Source of the DNA: an uncultured Clostridium sp.
GTDB taxonomy: Bacteria > Bacillota > Clostridia > TANB77 > CAG-508
Assembly: GCA_900552555.1 (NCBI GenBank)
Contig: URZW01000007.1
Span: forward strand, 10,901-74,900
Direction of reading: 5' to 3'
DNA length: 64,000 nucleotides
Shown one piece after another: positions 17,047 through 26,189 of the stretch; position 1 is the first letter of the stretch, and every line of letters starts with the position of its first letter. Made by a program: the position numbers and the translations under genes. Under the pieces are notes generated by a model. It made no database searches and was not told the origin of the DNA. It saw only the letters and a list, made by a program, of their open reading frames with translations.

Positions 17047-17514
17047 ATGAAAACAGCTAAAAATATAATAAAAGAATTAATAATATTTTTATTGTTAGTA
17101 CTTGCAATTATATTAATTCTTGGAGTATTACTTTATGAATATGTACCAACAAATAAGATAATTCCTGAAAAGGTTTCGTATACTACTCCAGAAAATATAA
17201 AATCTGAATTACAAACAGATGAAAGTGTTGATAATACTGAAGTAGTGGTTACATATCAAATTGATTCAACAGACTTGAGTAATTACAAAAAAATAAATGA
17301 ATATGTTCCAGGAAAGAAAAATCCATTTGCATCAATAAAACAAGATAATACAACAACAGATGGAAATACAACAAGTGATACAACAGCTAATGCAAATACA
17401 ACATCAAATGGAAACGCTAATACAAGCAAAAATAATGATGCAAATCAACAAAGTAGTTCAAACACAAAAAATAATACAAGCAATGGATATCTTCCGGATA
17501 AAGGAACAAAATAA
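17047..17514 (+). CDS. PilP-like single-pass protein of the pilus cluster
   Basis: 155 aa. One membrane helix near the N-terminus (IIFLLLVLAIILILGVLLY), then a short region with YVPGKKNPFASI, a motif like the NPF segment of PilP, and a Thr/Asn-rich unstructured tail. Third gene of the operon after PilM-PilN and PilO-like. Ribosome binding site AAAGGAG. PilP assignment is inference from position and the NPF motif. Confidence 0.6.
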   Translation: MKTAKNIIKELIIFLLLVLAIILILGVLLYEYVPTNKIIPEKVSYTTPENIKSELQTDESVDNTEVVVTYQIDSTDLSNYKKINEYVPGKKNPFASIKQDNTTTDGNTTSDTTANANTTSNGNANTSKNNDANQQSSSNTKNNTSNGYLPDKGTK

Positions 17515-17594
17515 ATTAGTTATTAACATTATATTTATTTTTATAAATATAGTATATATATATTATATCTAAAGAAAAAGGAGGGAAACATACG

Positions 17595-17813
17595 ATGAAA
17601 CAACAAAAAGGTATTACTTTAGTAGCATTAGTTATCACAATAATCATTCTTTTAATATTAGCTGGTATATCAATAGCAACATTACAAGGAAGTGGATTAT
17701 TCAGTAAAACAAAAGAGGCTAAAAATGCTTCAGAAAATGCTCAAATAAAAGAAAATTCAACACTAAATGACTATGAGTATCAAATGAATACATATTTAAA
17801 TGATGTTAAATAG
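17595..17813 (+). CDS. Prepilin-like small pilin
   Basis: 72 aa. A short basic leader and class III cleavage site, KQQKG then ITLVALVITIIILLILAGISI, continuing as the pilin helix. The fifth residue after the predicted cut is Ala, not the usual Glu. With only about 40 residues after the helix, the globular domain is missing or minimal. Strong AAGGAGG ribosome binding site; a terminator follows at 17831. Confidence 0.8.
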   Translation: MKQQKGITLVALVITIIILLILAGISIATLQGSGLFSKTKEAKNASENAQIKENSTLNDYEYQMNTYLNDVK

Positions 17814-17830
17814 TATTATAAGAACTAAGC

Positions 17831-17866
17831 AAAGGCATATGCATAATAAATATGTATATGCCTTTT
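17831..17866 (+). terminator. Terminator after the pilin gene
   Basis: AAAGGCATATGCATA pairs with TATGTATATGCCTTTT; the 3' arm ends in T. Confidence 0.7.
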
Positions 17867-17947
17867 AGAACAAATATGAGTAATTTTATATGTTAGAAAA
17901 TATGAATAAATTTTTAATATATGAAAAGTAAAAGTAAGGAAAAAGCA

Positions 17948-18754
17948 ATGGAAATATTTTTTTATATTATAATTTTTATGATTGGAATAACATTTGGCAG
18001 TTTCTATACTCTAGCAGTATATAGAATACCAAAAGGACAAGATATAACTCATACACATTCATATTGCCCAAAATGTAACCATAAATTAAATATATTTGAC
18101 TTAATACCAGTATTTAGTTATATATTTTTAGGTGGAAAATGTAGATACTGTAAACAAAAAATAAGACCAAGATATTTAATTTTAGAAACAATATCAGGCT
18201 TAGCTTTTGTGGGATTTGCATACTTAATGGGGCTAAGTGTATATAATTTGGATGCAATAAAAATAACTGAATATGTATTTTTTGCTTTATATTTTACATT
18301 TATTATTTTAATGGCAGGAATAGATAAAGAATATAAAACAATAAATAAACCAGTATTAATGTATGGAGTAATAATTTCAATTATGTATATATTATATCTA
18401 TACATAATAGAAAAAAATAGTATATATAGATATGGTATATATTTACTAGCTTTTGCAGTACTATTATTACTAGACACAATTAAACTAAGAAAAAAAGCAC
18501 AAGATAGTTATACATACTCAATATTGATGGTTATTATAATAATGGCAATATTTACAGGAGAATATGCAACAATAAATGCAATAATTTCAACATTACTTAT
18601 GATAGCAATAACAATACTTGTAAAAAAATTAAAACAACCTAAAAGCACAAAAACAACACAACAATATAGCAGTACGATAAAAATAGGATTATATTTAGCA
18701 ATAACAAACATTATTTATTTGATTATGGTTTTAGCATATTGTAAATTTATCTAG
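17948..18754 (+). CDS. Prepilin peptidase (type IV)
   Basis: 268 aa from the ATG at 17948 with AAGGAAAA before it; an ATG at 17921 is also in frame but lacks a ribosome binding site. Eight or so membrane helices. The cytoplasmic zinc loop has CPKC and CRYC, and the first catalytic aspartate is in AGIDKEYKTI. The second (GxGD in the family) is probably D in KAQDSYTYSIL, where the glycines are lost. Cleaves and methylates prepilins at the inner membrane. It lies in the pilus cluster next to its likely substrates. Confidence 0.85.
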   Translation: MEIFFYIIIFMIGITFGSFYTLAVYRIPKGQDITHTHSYCPKCNHKLNIFDLIPVFSYIFLGGKCRYCKQKIRPRYLILETISGLAFVGFAYLMGLSVYNLDAIKITEYVFFALYFTFIILMAGIDKEYKTINKPVLMYGVIISIMYILYLYIIEKNSIYRYGIYLLAFAVLLLLDTIKLRKKAQDSYTYSILMVIIIMAIFTGEYATINAIISTLLMIAITILVKKLKQPKSTKTTQQYSSTIKIGLYLAITNIIYLIMVLAYCKFI

Positions 18755-18765
18755 AGAGGAAAAAA

Positions 18766-19197
18766 ATGTTAGTAAAAGAGGAAAAAGGATTAACGGGTGT
18801 AGATATAGCAATTTCAATTGTTGTTATGACAATATTTATAGCTATGATAGCTAATTTGATAGCAAATATAAATTTGAACACACAAGATATAAAAAGAAAA
18901 GCAACAGCAACATCATATGCGATACAAGAAATTGAAAAAGTTAAAGCACAAGGTTACATAGATGATTATAATTCAAAAGGAATTGATAGTGAAGATGTAT
19001 TAAAAGATGAAGATATCTACAGTAATTCTGAATTTTCGGGATATCACAAAAAAGTAACAATAAAGGATTATGTATTAGTAACAAATAATAAGAATAAAAA
19101 ACAAGATGTTGTAAAAGAAATAATGGTGGAAATGTCTTATAAATTGGGAGGTAAAGATAAAAAAGTTACTATTACAACTTATGTTGCAAGAAAATAG
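18766..19197 (+). CDS. Pseudopilin-like protein (type II secretion/type IV pilus)
   Basis: 143 aa. Class III leader EEKG then LTGVDIAISIVVMTIFIAMIA, with Asp at position 5 after the cut. The C-terminal part has no cysteines and is lysine-rich (TIKDYVLVTNNKNKKQ, EIMVEMSYKLGGKDKK), like PilV/GspI minor pilins. Begins 12 bp after the peptidase gene with AGAGAGGA. Last gene of the visible cluster; no PilB, PilT or PilC gene is in the window. Confidence 0.75.
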   Translation: MLVKEEKGLTGVDIAISIVVMTIFIAMIANLIANINLNTQDIKRKATATSYAIQEIEKVKAQGYIDDYNSKGIDSEDVLKDEDIYSNSEFSGYHKKVTIKDYVLVTNNKNKKQDVVKEIMVEMSYKLGGKDKKVTITTYVARK

Positions 19198-19269
19198 TTA
19201 CGGTTTTGTAATTATAATTTATAGAATATGATATTTTGAATATATTTCGAATGTGACCAAAATAGTGCT

Positions 19270-19341
19270 ACAAATTCTTAAGTAAATACTCAAAAGGGTC
19301 CTGTATTCGGGTATTGTTTGAGTATTTACATTAGAATTTGT
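19270..19341. repeat. 72-nt two-tier hairpin after the pilus cluster
   Basis: ACAAATTCT (19270) pairs with AGAATTTGT (19333), and GTAAATACTCAAA (19282) pairs with TTTGAGTATTTAC (19317). The 22-nt loop is GC-richer than its surroundings (AGGGTCCTG, TTCGGG). There is no T-run, so it is not an ordinary terminator. Confidence 0.75.
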
Positions 19342-19442
19342 TAACATTATGTCGGAAACATGAGAAAAATATGAAAAATATCATTTATAAGTATTTTAAC
19401 CAGTATCATTACTGAACTATAACTAAAAACATTTTAAATTTT

Positions 19443-19471
19443 TTGTATAATTTTATTTTATATGATATAAT
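19443..19471 (+). promoter_or_regulatory. Candidate SigA promoter
   Basis: TTGTAT (19443-19448), 17 bp, TATAAT (19466-19471), directly before the gene at 19497. It excludes the longer reading start at 19443. Confidence 0.65.
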
Positions 19472-19496
19472 AAGCAAAAAAATAAGGAACCAAAAA

Positions 19497-20003
19497 ATGA
19501 AAGTATTATATAAAAATAAAACAAAATATACAAAAGAAACATATGCAAAATATCTACAATTTCATCAAAAAAAATTTGGAAATAGATACACTTTTACCAC
19601 AATAATAACTATATTATTACTATGCTTTTGTATCATTACAAATTTACAATATTATAACAAACCATTAGCTTTTATATTATTAATTGTTTTACTAATTTTC
19701 TGTTCTTATAGATTTTTTCACCCAATAAAACTAGTAAAAAAAGAATTAAAAACAGAAAAATTCGAAAAAGAAAAAGAATTCACATTTAAATTCTATGAAA
19801 AATTTTTTACAATTTCCGATACAAAAAATTTAGAAAAAATAAGATATTGGCAATTGCATAAAATATACGAAACAGAAGCTTTTTTCTACATTTATATAGA
19901 TAAAAGTCATGCTTTCCTATTAGACAAATCAACATTTACTAAATGTAATGTATCAGAATTCTTAAAATTTATAAAAAGAAAAATTTGGTTTAAAATACTA
20001 TAA
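19497..20003 (+). CDS. YcxB-like membrane protein
   Basis: 168 aa from the ATG at 19497 (TAAGGAA upstream). Two adjacent hydrophobic helices (YTFTTIITILLLCFCIITN and PLAFILLIVLLIFCSY) are followed by a cytoplasmic domain with FKFYEKFFTI, WQLHKIYETEAFFYIYIDKSHAFLLDKSTF. This is the pattern of the YcxB-like C-terminal domain. Function unknown. Monocistronic; hairpins follow. Confidence 0.75.
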   Translation: MKVLYKNKTKYTKETYAKYLQFHQKKFGNRYTFTTIITILLLCFCIITNLQYYNKPLAFILLIVLLIFCSYRFFHPIKLVKKELKTEKFEKEKEFTFKFYEKFFTISDTKNLEKIRYWQLHKIYETEAFFYIYIDKSHAFLLDKSTFTKCNVSEFLKFIKRKIWFKIL

Positions 20004-20058
20004 ATTTTTAGATATTTTCGGAATCCAATTCCAAAAATATCTAAAATCTCCATAATTG

Positions 20059-20090
20059 AAAAAAGATGAAGTCACCCCTCATCTTTTTTT
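20059..20090. terminator. Bidirectional terminator
   Basis: AAAAAAGATGA / TCATCTTTTTTT with a nine-base loop, between convergent genes ending at 20003 (+) and 20095 (-). Confidence 0.9.
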
Positions 20091-20094
20091 ACAT

Positions 20095-21906
20095 TTACTC
20101 ACCTTCAAAAATTCTTTCAAATTCATCAGCTTCAATTTTCTCTTTTTCAAGTAAAACTGCAGCAACCGCATGTAATTTATCAACATGGTCTGTAAGAATT
20201 TGTTTAGCTCTGTTATAGCCTTTATCAATAATAGCCTTTGTTTCCTCATCTATTATACCTGCTGTTTCCTCTGAATATTCTTTAGATTGAGCAAAATCTC
20301 TACCCAAGAACACTTCACTTTGATCAGAACCAAGCATTAATGTTCCTATTCTTTCACTCATACCATATTTTGTAACCATGCTTCTAGCAATTTTTGTTGC
20401 TCTTTCTATATCATTACTTGCCCCTGTTGAAACATCATTTAATATTAATGCTTCTGCAACTCTACCACCTAAAAGAGATACAATATTTTCTTCCATTTCT
20501 GTTTTTGACATAAAGTTTTTATCTTCTGTTGGTCTATACATTGTATAACCACCAGCCATGCCTCTTGGTACAATTGATATTTGATGTACTGGGTCTTGTG
20601 TTTCTAAGTAATGACTTACTACTGCGTGACCGGCTTCATGGTATGATACAAGTCTATTTTCTTTTTCACTTCTAACTCTTGTTTTCTTTTCAGGTCCCAT
20701 AGTTACTTTAACCATAGCATCTTCAATTTCTTTCATTCCAATTTCAGTTAGATTTCTTCTTGCTGCAAGTAATGCCGCTTCATTTAATACATTTTCTAGG
20801 TCCGCACCTGCAAATCCAGATGTATTTTTTGCAATTACTTTTAAGTCAACATCGTCTGCTAATCTTTTCTTTCTAGAATGAACCTCTAATATTTGCTCTC
20901 TTGCTTTAACATCAGGAGCTCCAACAACTATTTGTCTGTCAAATCTTCCTGCTCTTAATAAGGCTTTGTCTAATACATCAGGTCTATTTGTTGCTGCTAA
21001 AACGATAACACCTTCATTATCTGAGAAACCATCCATTTCAACTAATAATTGATTTAATGTTTGTTCCCTTTCATCATGTCCACCGCCTAGGCCAGCACCC
21101 CTTTGACGTCCAACTGCATCAATTTCATCTATAAATATGATACATGGTGCATTTTTCTTAGCTTGTTCAAATAAATCCCTAACTCTTGAAGCACCAACAC
21201 CAACAAACATTTCAACAAAGTCTGAACCACTTATAATAAAGAATGGTACACCAGCTTCACCTGCAACTGCTTTTGCAAGTAATGTTTTACCAGTTCCTGG
21301 TTGACCTACTAATAAAACACCTTTTGGTATTCTTGCTCCCATATCTGTAAATTTCTTTGGATTTCTTAAAAATTCAACAATTTCTTGTAATTCTTCTTTT
21401 TCTTCGTCAACACCTGCAACATCGTCAAAAGAAATTTTATTTCTGTCTGCTGGTGTCATCATTCTAGCTTTGCTCTTACCAAATGACATTGATTTTCCAC
21501 CATTTTGTCCATTTGCTGCTCCACCCATCATAAAGAACCAGAATATAAAGAATATTATCAAAATTCCAAATGGTGTAAGTAAACCTAATATAATTGATAA
21601 TACTGATTCAGAACTTTCTTCTAAAGTGAATGCTCCATTTTTAATAAATTCATCAGTATAATTCATAAAGTTTTCCATATTTGGAATATTTACTTGTTTT
21701 TTTATTTTATCATCAGATAGTTGAACCGTTGCAGAAGTTCCATCTGCATCTATAACTATTGACTCTACTTTTCCCTCATTTATCTTCGCAATTAATTCTG
21801 AATATTTTAGTTTTGTATTTGTGTTTGTCATTATTGATGACAACAATACTATAAATATTACTCCGATTATTAGCCACATTGCTAATGTTTTAATTCCGTT
21901 TTTCAA
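20095..21906 (-). CDS. ftsH: ATP-dependent zinc metalloprotease FtsH
   Basis: Membrane-anchored AAA+ protease of misfolded and regulatory proteins. 603 aa. Two membrane helices (near residues 8-25 and 105-127) flank an extracytoplasmic domain. AAA module: Walker A GQPGTGKT, Walker [12 protein letters not shown], arginine finger region [17 protein letters not shown]. Zinc site HEAGH with a distal Glu in the C-terminal protease domain. Ribosome binding site AAGGAGGAATT. Follows tilS as in other Firmicutes. Confidence 0.97.
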   Translation of the reverse strand: MKNGIKTLAMWLIIGVIFIVLLSSIMTNTNTKLKYSELIAKINEGKVESIVIDADGTSATVQLSDDKIKKQVNIPNMENFMNYTDEFIKNGAFTLEESSESVLSIILGLLTPFGILIIFFIFWFFMMGGAANGQNGGKSMSFGKSKARMMTPADRNKISFDDVAGVDEEKEELQEIVEFLRNPKKFTDMGARIPKGVLLVGQPGTGKTLLAKAVAGEAGVPFFIISGSDFVEMFVGVGASRVRDLFEQAKKNAPCIIFIDEIDAVGRQRGAGLGGGHDEREQTLNQLLVEMDGFSDNEGVIVLAATNRPDVLDKALLRAGRFDRQIVVGAPDVKAREQILEVHSRKKRLADDVDLKVIAKNTSGFAGADLENVLNEAALLAARRNLTEIGMKEIEDAMVKVTMGPEKKTRVRSEKENRLVSYHEAGHAVVSHYLETQDPVHQISIVPRGMAGGYTMYRPTEDKNFMSKTEMEENIVSLLGGRVAEALILNDVSTGASNDIERATKIARSMVTKYGMSERIGTLMLGSDQSEVFLGRDFAQSKEYSEETAGIIDEETKAIIDKGYNRAKQILTDHVDKLHAVAAVLLEKEKIEADEFERIFEGE

Positions 21907-22170
21907 AATAATTCCTCCTTCTGCTTACTTTTAATAATTTTACTTTTGCAATCAATCTTTTTTTTTATTTCTTTTAGCAAAATATACTAAAGTTTTGCAC
22001 TACTATCAACTATAAAAATTTTATAACACATATATTTTGGTTTTGCAAGAATTTTTGTATTACTTTTTTATTACAAAAAACTGTTGACTTTCTAAGCATT
22101 ACGGATAGTCAACTTATGACAAATTATAGTTTATAAAATAAATTTTATTATTTTTTAAGCAATTTTATTA

Positions 22171-23199
22171 TTACATCAAATTTATAAAATAAATTTTTTG
22201 ATTTTTTACTAAAACTTTTATATTTTTATTTGGAGTTAGATATTTATTACCTATATTTTTTTTACATAATTTTATAATATCTTCTATATGTATTTTTTCT
22301 ATTCCTTTTGTTGTTCCCAAAAGTCTTGATATAGTATATAACAAAAGTCTTGATTTTATAACCTTTTCTTGCTTGTTAAAACCTTTTAAATCCATTACAA
22401 TTTGTTTTTTTTCTTCATGTTGCACATATTCTTTATACTTTTCTTCAACAACTTTTTCTAAATATTCATCTTCCTCTTTTACTAAATCTGATAGTCTATC
22501 CATTGTTTGAATTATATTTGGATTAAATTCTTCTTTAATGAATGGAATAACAATATTTCTTACTTTATTTCTAGTATAAACATTTTCAAAATTTGTTCTA
22601 TCAATTCTTGGTTCAATTCCATTTTGAGCACAATATTCTTCTATTTCAAATCTTTCACACTCAATTAAAGGTCGTATATATTTGTTATTCTTTATTGGTT
22701 CAATTCCCTTCAAACCTGCTATTCCGCTACCTCTTAGCATATTCATAATAATAGTTTCTATTTTATCATTTTTATTATGAGCAATAGCAATTTTATTTGC
22801 ATTCTCTTTTTCCAAAATTTCATCAAAAAATTCATATCTTGCATTTCTTCCCGCTTCTTCTGTTCCTATTTTTTTATTATTAGCAATTTTTTGAACATCT
22901 ATACTTTTTGCATAAAAAGTAACTCCTATTTTTTTGCAAAAATTTTCAACAAATTTTTGATCATCTATTGCTTCTTCCCTTATCATATGATTCACATGTG
23001 CAACTATTATATCAAAGTTCATGTGTTGTTTTTTGTCATTTCTTATGTCATTTAAAATATTTAACATAGCAATAGAGTCCGGTCCTCCTGAAACACCAAG
23101 AACCAGCCTATCTCCATCTTTTATTAAATTATATTTTTTTATTGTTTCCAAAACTTCTGTCAATAGGGACGCCCCTTTTTGACAACTTTTCTTTTCCAT
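22171..23199 (-). CDS. tilS: tRNA(Ile)-lysidine synthase, REP-derived N-terminus
   Basis: 342 aa from the ATG at 23199 (GAAAGGA about 11 bases upstream). It converts C34 of tRNA-Ile2 to lysidine. The PP-loop is LVLGVSGGPDSIAM; DRTNFENVYTRNKVRN and the N-terminal ATPase domain are typical. It is shorter than Bacillus TilS (about 470 aa) and seems to lack the C-terminal domain. Residues 4-15 (KSCQKGASLLTE) are encoded by a family B REP element at 23158-23189; normal TilS begins near VLETIKKYNLI. Upstream lies the RAYT unit, downstream ftsH. Confidence 0.92.
   Translation of the reverse strand: MEKKSCQKGASLLTEVLETIKKYNLIKDGDRLVLGVSGGPDSIAMLNILNDIRNDKKQHMNFDIIVAHVNHMIREEAIDDQKFVENFCKKIGVTFYAKSIDVQKIANNKKIGTEEAGRNARYEFFDEILEKENANKIAIAHNKNDKIETIIMNMLRGSGIAGLKGIEPIKNNKYIRPLIECERFEIEEYCAQNGIEPRIDRTNFENVYTRNKVRNIVIPFIKEEFNPNIIQTMDRLSDLVKEEDEYLEKVVEEKYKEYVQHEEKKQIVMDLKGFNKQEKVIKSRLLLYTISRLLGTTKGIEKIHIEDIIKLCKKNIGNKYLTPNKNIKVLVKNQKIYFINLM
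23158..23189. repeat. REP element (family B) inside tilS
   Basis: TGTCAATAGGGACGCCCC then TTTTTGACAACTTTT. An identical direct copy starts exactly 60 bp away at 23218. This copy is in the tilS reading frame. Confidence 0.95.
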
Positions 23200-23217
23200 T
23201 TGACTATCATTCCTTTC

Positions 23218-24118
23218 TGTCAATAGGGACGCCCCTTTTTGACAACTTTTCTATTTTAATTCTTTTGCTATATTTCGTACAGTTTCTCTTCCTACATTTA
23301 TGTATATAGATATTTGCCTTAATGAAAGACCATAATACTCTTTTAACATATTAATTATCTCTTTTAAATTCTTTCTCTCATTTTTCAAAGTATCAAAATT
23401 AATATTATTAATTTTCATATACTCTTCTATAGCATTTTTTATCTCTACTTCTTTTTCTTCTTCTATTTCTAAAAAATTTTCTTTCTTATCTAAAATATCT
23501 TCTTTTATCAATAGCCCATTGATATTTCGTTGAATTTCTTCCATATTTTTTATATATTCGTTGTAACTTGAATACTCATATTCAGATGCTAACCTACAAA
23601 TACCTGCTTTTACAGGATTATTATGTATATAATTTATACATGTATACAATTGTTTTTCCGAATAAATTACCTGACTTTTATATCTATCTCTAAATACATA
23701 ACCTACCCTGTTATATTTTTTATTGTAATACATCGCATATAAAGTATTTACCTTATGCATAAAACGACTTAAGCATTCTATATATTCTTCTTTTATCAAT
23801 ATGTGAACATGATTATCCATGATACAATATGAAACAATATAAACATCAATTTCCTTTTTTACTTTATTAATAAATTTTAAATATTGCCTTTTATCTTCAA
23901 CCTCATTAAGAATATACTCCTTATTTATTCCTTGAACCACGATATGATAAAAAAACATATTAGTACATTTTCTTGGACCTCTTGCCATATTTTCCTCCTT
24001 ACTTCTTAAGGTCCCACAAAATTTATCCCCCAAAATGTATTTACATAATACTATATTCTTTTATAAAAGTCAATCATAAAAGTAAAAGTTGTCAAAAAGG
24101 GGCGTCCCTATTGACAAC
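23218..24118. mobile_element. RAYT transposase unit flanked by inverted REPs
   Basis: REP copies at 23218-23249 and 24087-24118 are inverted relative to each other and enclose only the RAYT gene. The unit separates dnaB from tilS and provides the dnaB stop codon. Such units propagate REP sequences in other bacteria (family knowledge). Confidence 0.85.
23251..23988 (-). CDS. REP-associated tyrosine transposase (RAYT, IS200-like)
   Basis: 245 aa from the ATG at 23988 after AAGGAGGAAA. The single-strand transposase core has the metal HUH motif in IMDNHVHILIK and the catalytic tyrosine region YTCINYIHNNPVKAGI. The C-terminal part is a helix-turn-helix (YGLSLRQISIYINVGRETVRNIAKEL). The gene is intact and bounded within two bases by a REP. 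Its neighbours are core genes, showing insertion into a conserved region. Confidence 0.93.
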   Translation of the reverse strand: MARGPRKCTNMFFYHIVVQGINKEYILNEVEDKRQYLKFINKVKKEIDVYIVSYCIMDNHVHILIKEEYIECLSRFMHKVNTLYAMYYNKKYNRVGYVFRDRYKSQVIYSEKQLYTCINYIHNNPVKAGICRLASEYEYSSYNEYIKNMEEIQRNINGLLIKEDILDKKENFLEIEEEKEVEIKNAIEEYMKINNINFDTLKNERKNLKEIINMLKEYYGLSLRQISIYINVGRETVRNIAKELK

Positions 24119-25452
24119 TAATCATTATATCTTCTTTCCAAATTAACAAATTTTGTATAACTTCCAAGCCATCCTAAATCCACAGTTCCAGTTGAACCAC
24201 CTCTGTGTTTAGCAATAATGACTTCTGCCACATTTTTCTTTTCGCTATCTTCATTATAATAATCGTCTCTATATAAAAACATAACAATATCAGCATCTTG
24301 TTCAATAGCTCCAGATTCACGCAAATCTGAAAGCATAGGTCTATGATCAGGCCTTTGTTCAACAGCTCTTGACAACTGTGAAAGTGCAATTACAGGCACA
24401 TTTAATTCTTTTGCAAGAATTTTTAAAGATCTACTTATTTCTGATATTTCTTGTTCACGGCTAGCGTTACGCTTATTACTTCCTTGTACCAATTGCAAGT
24501 AATCTATTACAACTAAACCAATATTTTTTTCTAATTTTAGTTTTCTACATTTAGCTCTTATTTCCATTACAGATATACCTGGTGTATCATCTATGTAAAT
24601 TCCTGTTTCTGAAAGCGGGCCAATTGCTTCTGCTAATTTTCCCCAATCTTCATCTTCCAACTTACCTGTTCTGACTTTATTACTATCAACCATGGCTTCA
24701 CTACATAAAATTCTGTTTACCAATTGTTCTTTTGACATCTCCAAACTGAATATTGCCACTGGTGTATTTCCTCTTACTGCTGCATTTGTAGCAATATTTA
24801 ATGCAAATGCAGATTTACCCATTGCAGGTCTTGCAGCAACTAATATAAGTTCTGAGCCATGTAAACCTGCTGTTCTGTAATCCAAGTCTGAGAATCCTGT
24901 TGGAACACCTGTTATATGTTGTTTTCTATTATATAACTCTTCCAATTGAGTAAAACTATCAACCAAAATATCTTTTATAGGTGCATATCCTTTTTGATTT
25001 TTATCTTGCATTATATTAAAAATCTTCTTTTCCGCACCTTCCATAATATCTTCAACATCTTCTGTTGGGTCATATCCTAAATCTATTATTTCATTTGCAG
25101 TTTTTATCAAATTTCTTAATACAGATTTTTCTTCAACAATTTTAATATATTTAGTTGCATTTGCCGTTGTTGGAACCTTTTCAGGTAATTCTGCCAAATA
25201 TTCAAAACCACCTACTTGCTCAAATTTTCCCATTGATTCTAATTCGGATTTTAATGTTATTAAATCAATTGGCTCTGCTCTGTTATACAAGTTCAACATT
25301 GCTGAATATATTATTCTATTATCTTCTCTATAAAAATCTTCTTCCTTTAAAACTTCTATACTACTTGCCACAGCTTCTTTATCTGTAAGCATACTTCCTA
25401 TTACTGCTTGCTCTGCTTCTACATCATGTGGTGGTATCTTTCCTATGTCCAT
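24118..25452 (-). CDS. dnaB: Replicative DNA helicase DnaB
   Basis: 444 aa. N-terminal DnaB domain (PHDVEAEQAVIGSMLTD), then RecA-like helicase with Walker A ARPAMGKSAFALN, Walker B VVIDYLQLVQG and DnaB motif LSQLSRAVEQRPDHRPMLSDLRESGAIEQDAD. Unwinds DNA at the fork as a hexamer. Follows rplI and gdpP, a conserved order. The stop codon lies in the outer base pairs of a REP. Confidence 0.96.
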   Translation of the reverse strand: MDIGKIPPHDVEAEQAVIGSMLTDKEAVASSIEVLKEEDFYREDNRIIYSAMLNLYNRAEPIDLITLKSELESMGKFEQVGGFEYLAELPEKVPTTANATKYIKIVEEKSVLRNLIKTANEIIDLGYDPTEDVEDIMEGAEKKIFNIMQDKNQKGYAPIKDILVDSFTQLEELYNRKQHITGVPTGFSDLDYRTAGLHGSELILVAARPAMGKSAFALNIATNAAVRGNTPVAIFSLEMSKEQLVNRILCSEAMVDSNKVRTGKLEDEDWGKLAEAIGPLSETGIYIDDTPGISVMEIRAKCRKLKLEKNIGLVVIDYLQLVQGSNKRNASREQEISEISRSLKILAKELNVPVIALSQLSRAVEQRPDHRPMLSDLRESGAIEQDADIVMFLYRDDYYNEDSEKKNVAEVIIAKHRGGSTGTVDLGWLGSYTKFVNLERRYND

Positions 25453-25548
25453 TGCTATTCCCCCAAAAAAATTTGTTAATTTTTATTAATTAATGTTTTA
25501 TTGTAATTTGATAATATATTTTTTGTCATACCGCGTAAGCAACCAAAA

Positions 25549-25995
25549 TTACTCAGAAATTATATCTACTTTTACTTTTCCAATTACTCCCTCAAATAAT
25601 TTAATATCAACAGTAACTGTCCCTAAAGTTTTTATTGTTTCTTTTAAATCAATTTTCTTTTTATCAACTTTTATCTGATATTGTTTTTCCAAATTTTCCG
25701 CTATATCTTTTGAAGAAACTCCACCAAATATTTTTCCATTTGCACCTGATTTTACTTTTATTTTTAATAAAATTTTTGATAATTTGTCTGCTGTTCTTTC
25801 CGCTTCTTCTTTTTCTTGTGATTTTTTAAATGCTTTTGAATCTTGCATTCCCTTTAGTTTGCTCATGTTCTCTGCATTTGCTTCTACTGCTAAATTTTTT
25901 GGAAATAAAAAGTTTCTAGCATATCCATCTGATGCATTTATTACTTGGTCTTTTTTTCCTACTCCTTTTATATCTGCTTTTAATATTACTTTCAT
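25549..25995 (-). CDS. rplI: 50S ribosomal protein L9
   Basis: 148 aa from the ATG at 25995 (AAAGGTTGTG upstream). MKVILKADIKGVGKKDQVINASDGYARNF is the N-domain of bL9; a long helix and the C-domain (NGKIFGGVSSKDIAENL) follow. Between gdpP and dnaB as in other Firmicutes. Confidence 0.95.
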   Translation of the reverse strand: MKVILKADIKGVGKKDQVINASDGYARNFLFPKNLAVEANAENMSKLKGMQDSKAFKKSQEKEEAERTADKLSKILLKIKVKSGANGKIFGGVSSKDIAENLEKQYQIKVDKKKIDLKETIKTLGTVTVDIKLFEGVIGKVKVDIISE

Positions 25996-26095
25996 TAAAA
26001 TCACAACCTTTCGCTTTTTTCTAACTTTATATAGTTTACACTATTTTTGAGGATTTTTCAACCGAACACAGTAACTTTTGTTTAATACATAAAGT

Positions 26096-26131
26096 AAAAA
26101 ATACTAGAGTTTGCCGACTCTAGTATTTTTG
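26096..26131. terminator. Terminator between gdpP and rplI
   Basis: AATACTAGAGT / ACTCTAGTATT with a six-base loop and T-rich flanks on both strands. Separates gdpP from rplI-dnaB. Confidence 0.85.
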
Positions 26132-26189
26132 TCATTTTTACAAATAAAAATTTCCTTAAAATTTTATTTTAGAAATGATTTTTCATTTT

